Below are positions 29,627 to 38,304 of a stretch of 49,156 nt of DNA, piece by piece. Source of the DNA: Vulgatibacter sp035565615 (GTDB lineage Bacteria; Myxococcota; Myxococcia; Myxococcales; Vulgatibacteraceae); the NCBI GenBank assembly GCA_035565615.1, contig DATMSB010000055.1, positions 1 to 49,156 on the forward strand, given 5' to 3'. The first letter of the stretch is position 1; each line of letters begins with the position of its first letter. The notes beneath the pieces are model-generated. The model was not told the origin of the DNA, did not search any database, and saw only the letters and a program-made list of their open reading frames with translations. The position numbers were made by a program, and so were the translations under genes.

Positions 29627-30670
29627 ATGACTTCGAACGCCCCCGAAGACGAGCTGCACCCGCGCGACCGGGAGATCCTGAAGGCGATCGTCCAGGACTT
29701 CATCTCGACCGGCGAGCCGGTGGGATCCCAGGCGATCGCGCCCCGCTACGACCTGTCGTCGGCCACCGTGCGCAGCGCCATGGCGGACCTGGAGGCCCTC
29801 GGCTACCTGGAGAAGCCCCACACCTCGGCGGGTCGCGTCCCCACGGACAAGGGCCTCCGCCTCTACGTGGACCGGATGCTGCGGGTGCGCAGGCCCGTCC
29901 CCCGCGACCGGAAGCGGATCGACCGCACGGTGCAGCCGGCGCCCCTCTCGGAGCTGATGTCGGGGGCGGGCCGCCTCCTGCACGAGATCACCCACCACGC
30001 CGCCGTGGTGATGGCGCCTTCCCCCGAGCACACCCTCTACAAGCGGATCGAGTTCGTGCGGCTCCGGGAGGATCGGGTGCTGGCGATCCTCGTCACCCGG
30101 GCGGGGCTCGTCTACAACCGGCTCGTCACCCCGGACTTCCACCTCGCCCCGGCGGAGCTGGAGCACGCCACCAACCTCGTCAACGAGATGCTGGGCGAGC
30201 TCACCCTCGAGCAGATCCACGAGAAGCTCCAGCGCGAGCGCCGCGCCGAGCAGGCGCTGTACGACGAGCTGCACCGCAAGACGATCTCCCTCGCCAGCCT
30301 CGCCTTCGAGGGGCAGCGCATCGAGCAGGAGGTGGTGATCGAGGGCGAGGCGAGCTTCCTCAACGAGCGCTCCTTCGCCGCGGACCTCGAGAAGATGCGC
30401 CGGCTCTTCGCCTCCCTGGCGGAGAAGGATCGGCTCCTTCACCTGCTTCGGCAGGCGATCGAGGGGCGCGACATCCAGATCTTCATCGGCGCGGAGAGCG
30501 AGTTCTCCGCCGCCCACGGGGTGTCGCTGGTGGCCGCGCCCTACGAGCAGGGCGACGGCATCCTCGGCGCCATCGCGGTGATCGGCCCGACGCGGATGAA
30601 CTACGCCCGGGTGATCCCGGTGGTGGAGTACACCGCGCGCAAGGTCTCCCGGACGCTGGGCGCGACCTGA
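29627..30670 (+). CDS. hrcA: Heat-inducible transcription repressor HrcA
   Basis: A 347-residue repressor. An N-terminal winged helix (LHPRDREILKAIVQDFISTGEPVGSQAIA; LSSATVRSAMADLEALGYL; PHTSAGRVPTDKGLRLYVD) is followed by the GAF-like HrcA domain (LVTRAGLVYNRLV) and the end ...GDGILGAIAVIGPTRMNYARVIPVVEYTARKVS, which is diagnostic. HrcA binds CIRCE operators in front of groE and dnaK-type operons. ATG 29627 (MTSNAPEDEL) gives the normal length. Often hrcA heads grpE-dnaK-dnaJ, but here a convergent gene begins ten bases later, so it stands alone. No CIRCE sequence was seen in the window. Confidence 0.94.
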   Translation: MTSNAPEDELHPRDREILKAIVQDFISTGEPVGSQAIAPRYDLSSATVRSAMADLEALGYLEKPHTSAGRVPTDKGLRLYVDRMLRVRRPVPRDRKRIDRTVQPAPLSELMSGAGRLLHEITHHAAVVMAPSPEHTLYKRIEFVRLREDRVLAILVTRAGLVYNRLVTPDFHLAPAELEHATNLVNEMLGELTLEQIHEKLQRERRAEQALYDELHRKTISLASLAFEGQRIEQEVVIEGEASFLNERSFAADLEKMRRLFASLAEKDRLLHLLRQAIEGRDIQIFIGAESEFSAAHGVSLVAAPYEQGDGILGAIAVIGPTRMNYARVIPVVEYTARKVSRTLGAT

Positions 30671-30680
30671 AGGCGCGGAT

Positions 30681-31064
30681 TCACTCCACCGCGCCCAGGA
30701 CCATCGACAGCAGGAGCAGGGCGAGCACGCCGAGGCCGATCAGCGCCTGGGACCGCTCCCCCGCCCTGGCGAAGAGCGGCACCGAGAGCGCCACCCGGGC
30801 CACGGGCGTCAGCCCCAGGAGCACGATGCCCAGGTGCGCCGAGATGCCGACCATCGCTGCGAGCCCGCCCTCCGGCGGGAGCGCGAGGAAGCCCTCGTCG
30901 CCCACGAGCGGGATCCGGAAGAGGAGCGAGGCCGCCAGCGCCGCGCCGAGGAGGGCTGCCGCCAGGAGCAGGCCCGCCCGCAGGACGAGCGCGAGGGCCC
31001 AATCGCCGGGATCGTCCGCCTGCGCCTCGACGGCTCCCCGGGTGAGAGTGTCCATCTCGTTCAT
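30681..31064 (-). CDS. DUF1634 membrane protein
   Basis: A 127-residue protein with three hydrophobic segments (ALVLRAGLLLAAALLGAALA; MVGISAHLGIVLLGLTPVARVAL; QALIGLGVLALLLLSMVLG). It matches DUF1634, whose genes are commonly adjacent to TauE/SafE exporters. ATG 31064 overlaps the tauE-family stop as ATGA, so the two are translated together and probably act together in anion export. It ends ten bases from the convergent hrcA. Confidence 0.82.
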   Translation of the reverse strand: MNEMDTLTRGAVEAQADDPGDWALALVLRAGLLLAAALLGAALAASLLFRIPLVGDEGFLALPPEGGLAAMVGISAHLGIVLLGLTPVARVALSVPLFARAGERSQALIGLGVLALLLLSMVLGAVE

Positions 31065-31840
31065 AGAAGACCCCCGGGGTCGACGCCGAGGCCCTTGGCG
31101 AGCATCTGGGCGCCGACCAGCCCCAGCACCACGGCGAAGACCTTCTTGAGCAACCGCGTGGGCACGTGGGGCATGAGGCGCGCGCCGAAGGTGGCGCCGG
31201 CGATCACCCCGAGGACGGTGGGGACGGCGATGCCCAGATCGAGGAGGCCCCGCGAGAGGTAGACGAAGACGCTGGCGGCGGCGGTGACGCCGATCATGAA
31301 GTTGCTGGTGGCGGTGGCGACCTTGAAGGGCACGCCCAGGATCAGCGTCATCACCGGCACCTTGATCGGGCCGCCGCCGATGCCGAGCACCGCCGACAGG
31401 GTGCCCGCCCCGAAGGAGGCCGCGCAGCCGAGGGGCAGGTTGCGCGCGCCGCCCCGCCCCTCGACCCGGGCGACCTCCTCGGCGGGCGCCGGCCGCAGCA
31501 GCGACCGGACCACCGGGATCACCATGAGGCCGAAGAGGATCTCGATCGCCGCCTTGGGGAGGAGGGGGGCGACGAAGGCCCCGGCGATGGCGCCCGCCAC
31601 CGTGAAGAGCTCGAGCTGCATGCCGAGGCGGACGTCGATGCGGTGGTCCCGCACGTAGGCCGCGGCCGCGCCGGTGGACGACGCGATCACGCAGGCGAGG
31701 GAGACGGCGACGGCGTGCTGCAGGGGAACGCCGAACGCCAGGGAGAGCACGGGGACCAGCACGATCCCGCCGCCCACGCCGATGAGCGCCCCCAGCGCGC
31801 CCGCGCCCACGCCGGTGGCGAAGAGGAGCGCGGGGATCAA
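31061..31840 (-). CDS. TauE/SafE-family anion exporter
   Basis: A 259-residue membrane protein with about eight helices and the two internal repeats typical of the family (GALIGVGGGIVLVPVLSL near the N end and LSAVLGIGGGPIKVPVMTL in the middle). Family members export sulfite, sulfoacetate or related anions, or act in sulfur transport. The start is TTG at 31838-31840, overlapping the stop of the small ORF upstream as TTGA. DUF1634 follows with an ATGA overlap. The substrate is unknown; no sulfur gene lies in the window. Confidence 0.86.
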   Translation of the reverse strand: MIPALLFATGVGAGALGALIGVGGGIVLVPVLSLAFGVPLQHAVAVSLACVIASSTGAAAAYVRDHRIDVRLGMQLELFTVAGAIAGAFVAPLLPKAAIEILFGLMVIPVVRSLLRPAPAEEVARVEGRGGARNLPLGCAASFGAGTLSAVLGIGGGPIKVPVMTLILGVPFKVATATSNFMIGVTAAASVFVYLSRGLLDLGIAVPTVLGVIAGATFGARLMPHVPTRLLKKVFAVVLGLVGAQMLAKGLGVDPGGLL

Positions 31841-32079
31841 GGCTTCCCCGCTCCGGCCGCACTCGCGTGCGCGTCGGCGTCCGCCGCCGCGGGCGCTCGA
31901 CGCGCGTCGCGAGCGAGGCAGCCGGCGGCGCGCCCGACGCAGGCGCCGAATGCACCCGGACGCGCGTCCACACCCGCGGGCGCTCGGCGCTCTTCACGAC
32001 CCAGGCGGCGCACCGCGCGCCTGCCGCCGGCCGCGCCGAAGCGATCGCGCGGCGGCGATCCCTCCGGGGGCGTCTCCAT
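31837..32079 (-). CDS. Small Arg/Ala-rich ORF coupled to lgt and tauE
   Basis: An 80-residue frame, METPPEGSPPRDRFGAAGGR and onward, very rich in Arg, Ala and Gly. Its ATG shares a base with the lgt stop (TGATG), and its TGA overlaps the TTG start of the exporter (TTGA). The composition is low complexity, with two Cys (GACVGRAAGC) and no recognised domain. The junctions match the coupling style of this operon, which is the main argument for it being translated. The alternative is a leader that only carries ribosomes from lgt to the exporter, or chance. Confidence 0.4.
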   Translation of the reverse strand: METPPEGSPPRDRFGAAGGRRAVRRLGREERRAPAGVDARPGAFGACVGRAAGCLARDARRAPAAADADAHASAAGAGKP

Positions 32080-33257
32080 CAGGCGGCGGAAGGGGTCGGC
32101 GCGCCGGCGTCGGTCCCGGCGGCGAGGGAGCGAGGCCTCCACAGCCAGAACAACGTGGCCCCGAGGATGAACATGCCGATGCCGACGGTCTGCGACGTGG
32201 AGAGGAGCAGGGGGTCGGTCTCCGGCCAGCGCAGGAGCATGCCCCTGCCGAAGTCGCCGCGGAACGTCTCGATCGACAGGCGCAGGATCGCGTAGAGCAT
32301 CAGCCAGCTCGCCATGATCTGCCCCTGGAAGCGCTTGTTGCGCCGCATGTAGATGAGCAGGAAGAAGAGCGCGAGCTCGCCCACGCCCTCGTACATCTGG
32401 GTGGGGTGCAGGGGCGGCGTGTGGCCGTGGGTCGCGATGTAGTCGTGGAACTGGGGATCGCCCAGCATCTCGTTGTAGGCCATGGCGCCCGGGGGGAACT
32501 TCGCGCCCAGCAGGAAGTCGGGATCGGCGGCCGGCTTGCCCCAGCAGCAGCCGGCGGACATGCAGCCCATCCGCCCGAAGAAGTGCCCGAGGGCCACGGT
32601 GGGCGCCGCGATGTCGGCCAGGCCGCGAAAGTCGATGCGGTGCTTGCGGGCGTAGACGATTGACGCCAACGCCGCGCCGATGAAGCCGCCGTAGAAGACG
32701 AAGCCGCCCTCCCAGATCCGCAGGACCCGCCCCGGGTTGGCGCCGTAGCCGTCGGGGCCGCCCCAGTTGACGATGATGAAGAGGACCCGGGAGCCGACCA
32801 TGGCGCCGAGGAAGACCCAGAAGGCGAGGTCGAGGACGTTCTCCTTCGCCTTGCGGCCCATGGCTGCGGCGGCGTCGCCTCCCTTGGCGGCCTCCTTCGC
32901 GGCGGCGGCGAAGGCGGGGGCGCCGGGGAGGTAGAACGAGCGGCCGTCCACCGTGGCGTACGCCTGCGCGGAGCGGGCCGACAGGTGGATCGCCGAGAGG
33001 AAGCCCACGGCGATCATGAGGCCGTAGGTGTGGATCGGCAGCGGCTGCGCCTCGATGGCGCCGAGCCTGGTGACGACCAGCCACGCCCCGACCGCACAGG
33101 CCCCGGCGAAGACGGCGAGGGCGCGGCCTGGCTGCGCCCGGATGCCGCGGCCCGAGGCGAACCAGGCGAGGCCCGCGGCGACGATCGCCACGCCGAGGTA
33201 CGCGAGGATCGTCAGGACGGCAGGCGAGAGGACCCAGGGGAAGAGGTAGGGGTGCAT
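32079..33257 (-). CDS. lgt: Prolipoprotein diacylglyceryl transferase
   Basis: A 392-residue enzyme that adds diacylglycerol from phosphatidylglycerol to the lipobox Cys of prelipoproteins in the inner membrane. Family marks are LPIHTYGLMIAVGFLSAI, GGFVFYGGFIGA and FGRMGCMSAGCCWGKP, then HPTQMYEGVGELALFFLL. It is about 100 residues longer than usual: two extra N-terminal helices (about 5-55) and a hydrophilic Ala/Lys-rich insertion of about 45 residues after the first core helix (LPGAPAFAAAAKEAAKGG). ATG 33257 lies 46 bases inside the end of lspA. The pairing with lspA makes a lipoprotein maturation cluster. Confidence 0.92.
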   Translation of the reverse strand: MHPYLFPWVLSPAVLTILAYLGVAIVAAGLAWFASGRGIRAQPGRALAVFAGACAVGAWLVVTRLGAIEAQPLPIHTYGLMIAVGFLSAIHLSARSAQAYATVDGRSFYLPGAPAFAAAAKEAAKGGDAAAAMGRKAKENVLDLAFWVFLGAMVGSRVLFIIVNWGGPDGYGANPGRVLRIWEGGFVFYGGFIGAALASIVYARKHRIDFRGLADIAAPTVALGHFFGRMGCMSAGCCWGKPAADPDFLLGAKFPPGAMAYNEMLGDPQFHDYIATHGHTPPLHPTQMYEGVGELALFFLLIYMRRNKRFQGQIMASWLMLYAILRLSIETFRGDFGRGMLLRWPETDPLLLSTSQTVGIGMFILGATLFWLWRPRSLAAGTDAGAPTPSAA

Positions 33258-34201
33258 GTGGCGGCTCCTGCTGCGTCGGTCGCGGAAGCGGCGGGTGGGA
33301 ACGAGGCAGGCTCGCGCCCGCCCGCCGCGCCGCCATGTTCGCTCGCCTCGGCCCCGGGCGAAAGCGCGGAATGCGCGGCGGCCTCGGCAGGCGAGGCGCC
33401 CTCCCCCTCGCGCGGCGCCGGATGGGGAACGCCCTGGAGGCGGCGCCGCCCGAACAGCCCCTCCAGGATCAGGCCGGCCAGGCCCACGCTGATCGCGATG
33501 TCCGCCACGTTGAAGGTCGGGAAGTGGCTCTGGTGCTTCCAATGCCAGTCGATGAAGTCGATCACGTAGCCGCGGGCGATCCGGTCGATGAAGTTGCCGA
33601 TCGCCCCGCCGAGGATCAGCGCGAAGATCACCTGGAGCAGGCGCTGCTCCCGCCGGATCCGGGAGAAGATCAGGGTGATGATCCCGATGGCGAGGAGGGA
33701 GACGACGTAGAAGAAGGGGATGCGGACCTCGTCGTGGAGGCCGCTCAGCATCCCCCAGGCGGCGCCGGGGTTCTCCACGTAGCGCAGCCGGAAGAACTCG
33801 GGGTGGATCACCACCGGCCGCGTCCGGATGCGCTCGAGCTTCCGCTTGCCGACGAAGGCCTCCAGCTTCTCCCCGGCGGTCTCGGCGCCCGCGCGCTCGA
33901 AGAGGTGGGTCAGGTTCGCGACGGCCCAGAACTTGGTGCCCTGGTCGGCGACGACCACCGGCAAGACGATCGCGAGGAGCAGCAGCCAGCGGCGAACCCG
34001 CCTCGTGGGCGCGGAGCGAATCGGCTCCGCTGGCGGCCGAGGGATCGCGCTCCGGTCACCTTCCGGCGTCCCCCCGTCCGCGCGATCCGCCTGGGCGAGG
34101 CCCGCGGTGCCCTCGGGATCCGTCGCGGCTCCGCCCTCGACGCGATCGGCCGCGCGAGCGCCCGCGTCCGCCCCGCTCTCCCGCTCGTCGCGACCCGTCA
34201 A
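33212..34201 (-). CDS. lspA: Lipoprotein signal peptidase, with long extensions
   Basis: A 329-residue form of signal peptidase II, about twice the normal length. The core has RWLLLLAIVLPVVVADQGTKFWAV, LRYVENPGAAWGMLSG, the catalytic Asp in GAIGNFIDRIARG and the second in FPTFNVADIAISVG. Extra parts are about 65 hydrophilic N-terminal residues, about 35 inserted residues after helix 1 (GAETAGEKLEAFVGKRKLE), and an Ala/Pro-rich C-terminal tail of about 80 residues that overlaps lgt. The start is TTG 34201, overlapping the ileS stop as TTGA; no other in-frame start precedes the core closely. It cleaves prelipoproteins after Lgt action. Confidence 0.88.
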   Translation of the reverse strand: MTGRDERESGADAGARAADRVEGGAATDPEGTAGLAQADRADGGTPEGDRSAIPRPPAEPIRSAPTRRVRRWLLLLAIVLPVVVADQGTKFWAVANLTHLFERAGAETAGEKLEAFVGKRKLERIRTRPVVIHPEFFRLRYVENPGAAWGMLSGLHDEVRIPFFYVVSLLAIGIITLIFSRIRREQRLLQVIFALILGGAIGNFIDRIARGYVIDFIDWHWKHQSHFPTFNVADIAISVGLAGLILEGLFGRRRLQGVPHPAPREGEGASPAEAAAHSALSPGAEASEHGGAAGGREPASFPPAASATDAAGAATCTPTSSPGSSRLPS

Positions 34202-37038
34202 CCGCTCACCGCCACCGCGCACCTCGGGCAAAGCTCGGGATGCCGCGGATCGGCGCCACGCTCTTCGGTGAAGTTCCAGCAGCGCACGCACTTCTCGCCG
34301 CGGGCCGGCTCGACGGCCACGCCCAGGCCCGGCACGTCCTCCGCCGGCGCGCCCGCCTCGCCCTCGACGATCTCCACCTGGGAGACGATCAGGAACGACG
34401 GCAGGAGCCCCGCCTCCGCCCGGAGCAGCTCGAAGAGCTCGCCCCGCGCGCCCAGGACCACCCGCGCCTCGAGGCTCTTGCCGATACGCTTGTCCCGCCG
34501 CGCCGCCTCGAGCTCCTTGGACACCGCCGCGCGGATCTCCAGCAGCCGATCGAAGCGCTCCGCCAGGGCGCGATCCATCTCGGGCCCCGGCGTCGGCATC
34601 CCCGCGAGGAAGACCGACGGTGCGCGCTCGCCGGGCAGGTGGCCCCAGGCCTCCTCCGCGGTGAAGGAGAGCACCGGGGCCAGCAGGCGGCACAGGTCTC
34701 GGGCGACGCGGTAGAGCACGGTCTGGGTGGCGCGGCGCTCGAACGAGCGGGCGCCGTTGCAGTAGAGCAGATCCTTGCGGACGTCGAGGTAGAGCGGCGA
34801 GAGCTCGGCCGCGCAGAAGTCGAGGGCCGCCCGGTACACCAGGTGGAACTCGTAGTCGTCGTACGCCTTGCGCACCTTGCCGGCGAAGGCCTCGAGCCGC
34901 CCCAGCGCCCAGGCGTCCAGCTCGGGCAGCTCGGCCTCCGGCACCGCGTCCGCCGCGGGGTCGAAGCCGTGGATGTTCCCGAGGCAGTAACGCAGGGTGT
35001 TGCGGATCTTGAAGTAGCCCTCGCCGAGCTGCTGGAAGAGCTGCTCCGACGTGTGCAGGTCTCCGCGGAAGTCCTCGGACGCCACCCACAGCCGCATCAG
35101 CTCGGCGCCGTACCGGGCGATGAGCTTGGCGGGATCCACGTAGTTGCCGAGCTTCTTGCTGATCTTGCGGCCGTGCTCGTCCACGAGGAATCCGTGGGTG
35201 AGCACCGCCTTGTAGGGCGCGGCCTCGCGAGTCCCCACCGAGCAGAGCAGCGACGAGTGGAACCAGCCGCGGTGCTGATCGGAGCCCTCGAGGTAGAGGT
35301 CGGCGGGAAGCCCCAGCCGCTCGCCATCCGCGACCACCGCGGCGAACGACGCCCCCGAGTCGAACCACACGTCGAGAATGTCGGTCTCCTTGCGGAAGTC
35401 CTTGCCGCCGCAGGCGCAGGCATGCCCCGGCGGGAGGAAGTCGGACGCCGGCCGCTCGAACCAGGCGTTGCCTCCCTCCTTCTCGATGAACGACGCGGCC
35501 CGCTCCATCACCTCCGGATCCACCAGCGCATCGTCGCAGGCCTCGCAGTAGAGCACCGGGATCGGCGTGCCCCAGGCCCGCTGCCGGGAGATGCACCAGT
35601 CCGGCCGCACCTCGATCATCCCGTGGATCCGATCGCGCCCCCACTTCGGGATCCAGCGCACGCGATCGATCTCGGCGAGCGCCTTCTTCCGCAGCTCGTT
35701 CGTTTCCATGGAGATGAACCACTGGTCGGTGGCGCGGAAGATCACCGGATTCATGCAGCGCCAGCAGTGCGGGTAGGAGTGCTGGATGTCATTCGCCGCG
35801 TAGAGGTGCCCCGACTCCCGCAGGGTCTCGACGATCTTCGGGTTCGCCTCCCAGATGCGCAGCCCGGAGAGGGACGGCCCCGCCTCGTCGGTGAGGCGGC
35901 CCGCGTCGTCCACGGGGTTGAGGACCTCGAGCCCGTACTTCAGGCCGACCTGGTAGTCCTCCTGGCCGTGGCCCGGCGCGGTGTGGACGAGGCCCGTGCC
36001 CTGCTCGAGGGTGACGTGATCACCCAGGATCACCTTCGACTCGCGGGGGAGGAAGGGGTGCCGGTAGGCGGCGCCCTCGAGATCCTGCCCGGACCAGAAG
36101 GCCACGATCCGCGACGGGTCGACGAGCGCGCCCACGCCGAGCTCGGTGACCGGATCCGCCTCCCATCGGGTCTTCAGCTCGCCGGGCGCGACCTCCGAGA
36201 GGAAGCGCAGGAGGAGCTCCCGCGCCACCACCACCACGCGGTCGCCGAGCCGGTAGCCCACGTACTCGAAGTCCGGATGCACGGCGACCGCGAGGTTGGC
36301 GGGGAGGGTCCAGGGCGTGGTGGTCCAGATGGCCAGCCGCGCCTTCGCGTCGCCGAGCCCCTCGATACCGGAGACCACGTCGAAGCCCACGTACACCGAG
36401 GGCGAGGTGTGCTCCGCGTACTCGACCTCGGCCTCGGCGAGGGCGGTCCGATCCTGGATGCACCAATAGACCGGCTTCTTGCCCCGGTAGAGACCGCCCC
36501 GCTCGGCGAAGCGCGCGAGCTGCCGCACCGTCTTCGCCTCGTAGTCGAAGCTCATGGTGAGGTAGGGGTTGTCCCAGTCGGCGAAGATGCCCAGGCGGCG
36601 GAACTCCTCCCGCTGCACCTCGACCCACTCCTGGGCGTAGGCGCGGCACGCGTCGCGGATCTGGTTCCTCGACATCTCCCGCTTCTTGGAGCCGAGCTTC
36701 TTGTCGACCTGCAGCTCGATGGGGAGGCCGTGGCAGTCCCAGCCGGGGACGAAGCGGGTGACCTTCCCCTCCATCGAGCGCGACTTCACCACGATGTCCT
36801 TCAGGATCTTGTTGAGCATGTGACCCTGGTGGATGTGGTTGTTCGCGTAGGGCGGGCCGTCGTGGAAGACGAAGCGCTCCCCGCCGGCGGCCTCGTTCCT
36901 CTCGATCATCGCCCGGTACACCTGGTCCCGGCTCCAGCGCTCGAGGAAGCCCGGCTCCCGCAGCGGCAGGTTCGCCTTCATGGGGAAGTCGGTCCTGGGG
37001 AGGTTGACCGTCTGCTTGTAGTCGGCGGCGTCTGCCAT
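34198..37038 (-). CDS. ileS: Isoleucyl-tRNA synthetase
   Basis: A 946-residue class I synthetase charging tRNA-Ile in the cytoplasm. The HIGH-type motif is in PPYANNHIHQGHMLNKILKD (residues about 60-80). The editing domain contains TTPWTLPANLAVAVHPDFEYV. The KMSKS motif appears as KISKKLGNYVDP. The anticodon-binding helices follow, and the protein ends in a zinc finger (CVRCWNFTEERG...CPRCAV). This bacterial-type layout and length match the family. It heads the minus-strand operon ileS-lspA-lgt; ileS-lspA adjacency is common in bacteria. Confidence 0.97.
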   Translation of the reverse strand: MADAADYKQTVNLPRTDFPMKANLPLREPGFLERWSRDQVYRAMIERNEAAGGERFVFHDGPPYANNHIHQGHMLNKILKDIVVKSRSMEGKVTRFVPGWDCHGLPIELQVDKKLGSKKREMSRNQIRDACRAYAQEWVEVQREEFRRLGIFADWDNPYLTMSFDYEAKTVRQLARFAERGGLYRGKKPVYWCIQDRTALAEAEVEYAEHTSPSVYVGFDVVSGIEGLGDAKARLAIWTTTPWTLPANLAVAVHPDFEYVGYRLGDRVVVVARELLLRFLSEVAPGELKTRWEADPVTELGVGALVDPSRIVAFWSGQDLEGAAYRHPFLPRESKVILGDHVTLEQGTGLVHTAPGHGQEDYQVGLKYGLEVLNPVDDAGRLTDEAGPSLSGLRIWEANPKIVETLRESGHLYAANDIQHSYPHCWRCMNPVIFRATDQWFISMETNELRKKALAEIDRVRWIPKWGRDRIHGMIEVRPDWCISRQRAWGTPIPVLYCEACDDALVDPEVMERAASFIEKEGGNAWFERPASDFLPPGHACACGGKDFRKETDILDVWFDSGASFAAVVADGERLGLPADLYLEGSDQHRGWFHSSLLCSVGTREAAPYKAVLTHGFLVDEHGRKISKKLGNYVDPAKLIARYGAELMRLWVASEDFRGDLHTSEQLFQQLGEGYFKIRNTLRYCLGNIHGFDPAADAVPEAELPELDAWALGRLEAFAGKVRKAYDDYEFHLVYRAALDFCAAELSPLYLDVRKDLLYCNGARSFERRATQTVLYRVARDLCRLLAPVLSFTAEEAWGHLPGERAPSVFLAGMPTPGPEMDRALAERFDRLLEIRAAVSKELEAARRDKRIGKSLEARVVLGARGELFELLRAEAGLLPSFLIVSQVEIVEGEAGAPAEDVPGLGVAVEPARGEKCVRCWNFTEERGADPRHPELCPRCAVAVSG

Positions 37039-37284
37039 GGCGTACCCGCGCGCTCCTCGCCGATCCGAGCGAATGAAGCGCGAAAATCACTCGCGAAAGG
37101 GAGGCTTGGTTACCTGGGCGCGGGGGGGCGGGTCAAGGTCGCGCGGCGGCTCGCGGGGGGCGGGAGCGCCCGGGCGTACGGCGGCCTCCGGGCCGACCGC
37201 GCGGGCCCGCGCCGCTGGCCCATTCCTCCGGGCCGCGTGTACATTGCGCCCCGTCGTTTCATTCCCCGAAGTCGAGGCCGGCAG
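37039..37284. other. Divergent intergenic region ileS/rimK
   Basis: A 246-base, very GC-rich gap that must hold promoters for both divergent operons. I see no T-box, tRNA-like element or clear hairpin in it. Confidence 0.45.
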
Positions 37285-38304
37285 ATGACCACGCGCCCCC
37301 GCGCGAAGGCGAAGAAGAGCCCGTCCCGGACCCGCCGCAAGCCGGCGCGGCCCGTGAAGACGCGCAAGCGCAAGGCGCCGCCGCCGGGCGAGCGCCTCCG
37401 GGTCGCGATCCTCTCGCGGAAGGCGAGCCTCTACAGCACCAGCCGCCTGGTGGAGGCGGTGCGCGCCTTCGGCCACGAGGCCCTGGTCCTCGACACGCTC
37501 CGCTGCGACCTCCTCGCCGAGAGGGGCCGGCCCAAGATCTATTACGAGGGCGAGGAGCTCTCCGGGATCTCCGTGGCCCTCCCTCGGATCGGCGCGTCGA
37601 TCACCCGCTACGGCCTCGCGGTGGTGCGGCAGCTCGAGAGCATGGGCGTGCCGGCGCTGAATGGCTCCGACGGGATCTCCCGCTCCCGCGACAAGCTGCG
37701 CTGCATCCAGCTCCTCGCCCAGGCGGGGATCGACGTGCCTCGCACCGTGATGATGCGCGAGCGGGCGCACCTGGAGGGCGCGGTCGAGCGGATCGGCGGC
37801 CTGCCCGTGATCGTGAAGCTGCTGCAGGGCACCCAGGGCGTGGGCGTGATGCTGGCCCACTCCTTCGACGAGCTGGAGTCCATGCTCGACACCATGTGGA
37901 ACCTCGAGCAGGAGATCCTCCTCCAGGAGTTCGTGGCGGAGTCGCGGGGGCGCGACTTGCGCGCCCTGGTGGTCGGCGATCGGGTGGTGGGCGCCATGCG
38001 GCGCACCGCCGCCGTCCAGGGGGAGTTCCGCTCCAACATCCACCGCGGCGGCATGGGCGAGCTCATCGAGCTCCCCGAGTCCTACGCCCGCGAGGCCGTC
38101 CGCGCCGCGCGCGTGGTGGGCCTCGAGGTCGCCGGCGTCGATCTCCTCGAGTCCTCCTCCGGACCGCGCATCGCCGAGGTGAACTCCAGCCCCGGGATCG
38201 AGGGCCTCGAGCGCGCGTCGGGGGTCGACGTCGCCGAGGCGATCGTCGACCGCGCCATCCAGCTCGCCACCCTCAACTCCTCCGCACCATCGCCGACATC
38301 ATGA
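37285..38304 (+). CDS. RimK-type ATP-grasp ligase
   Basis: A 339-residue ATP-grasp ligase of the RimK family, which adds glutamates to ribosomal protein S6 or makes short peptides. The core starts near residue 38 (RLRVAILSRKASLYSTSRLVEA) and shows GISRSRDKLRCIQLLAQAGIDVPRT, VIVKLLQGTQGVGVMLA, LLQEFVAESRGRDLRALVVGD, FRSNIHRGG and the metal/ATP segment IAEVNSSPGIEGLE. In front is an unusual basic arm of about 37 residues (AKAKKSPSRTRRKPARPVK). ATG 37285 follows GAGG. Its stop overlaps the next start as ATGA, so it is coupled to the DsbA-like gene. The substrate is uncertain. Confidence 0.87.
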   Translation: MTTRPRAKAKKSPSRTRRKPARPVKTRKRKAPPPGERLRVAILSRKASLYSTSRLVEAVRAFGHEALVLDTLRCDLLAERGRPKIYYEGEELSGISVALPRIGASITRYGLAVVRQLESMGVPALNGSDGISRSRDKLRCIQLLAQAGIDVPRTVMMRERAHLEGAVERIGGLPVIVKLLQGTQGVGVMLAHSFDELESMLDTMWNLEQEILLQEFVAESRGRDLRALVVGDRVVGAMRRTAAVQGEFRSNIHRGGMGELIELPESYAREAVRAARVVGLEVAGVDLLESSSGPRIAEVNSSPGIEGLERASGVDVAEAIVDRAIQLATLNSSAPSPTS

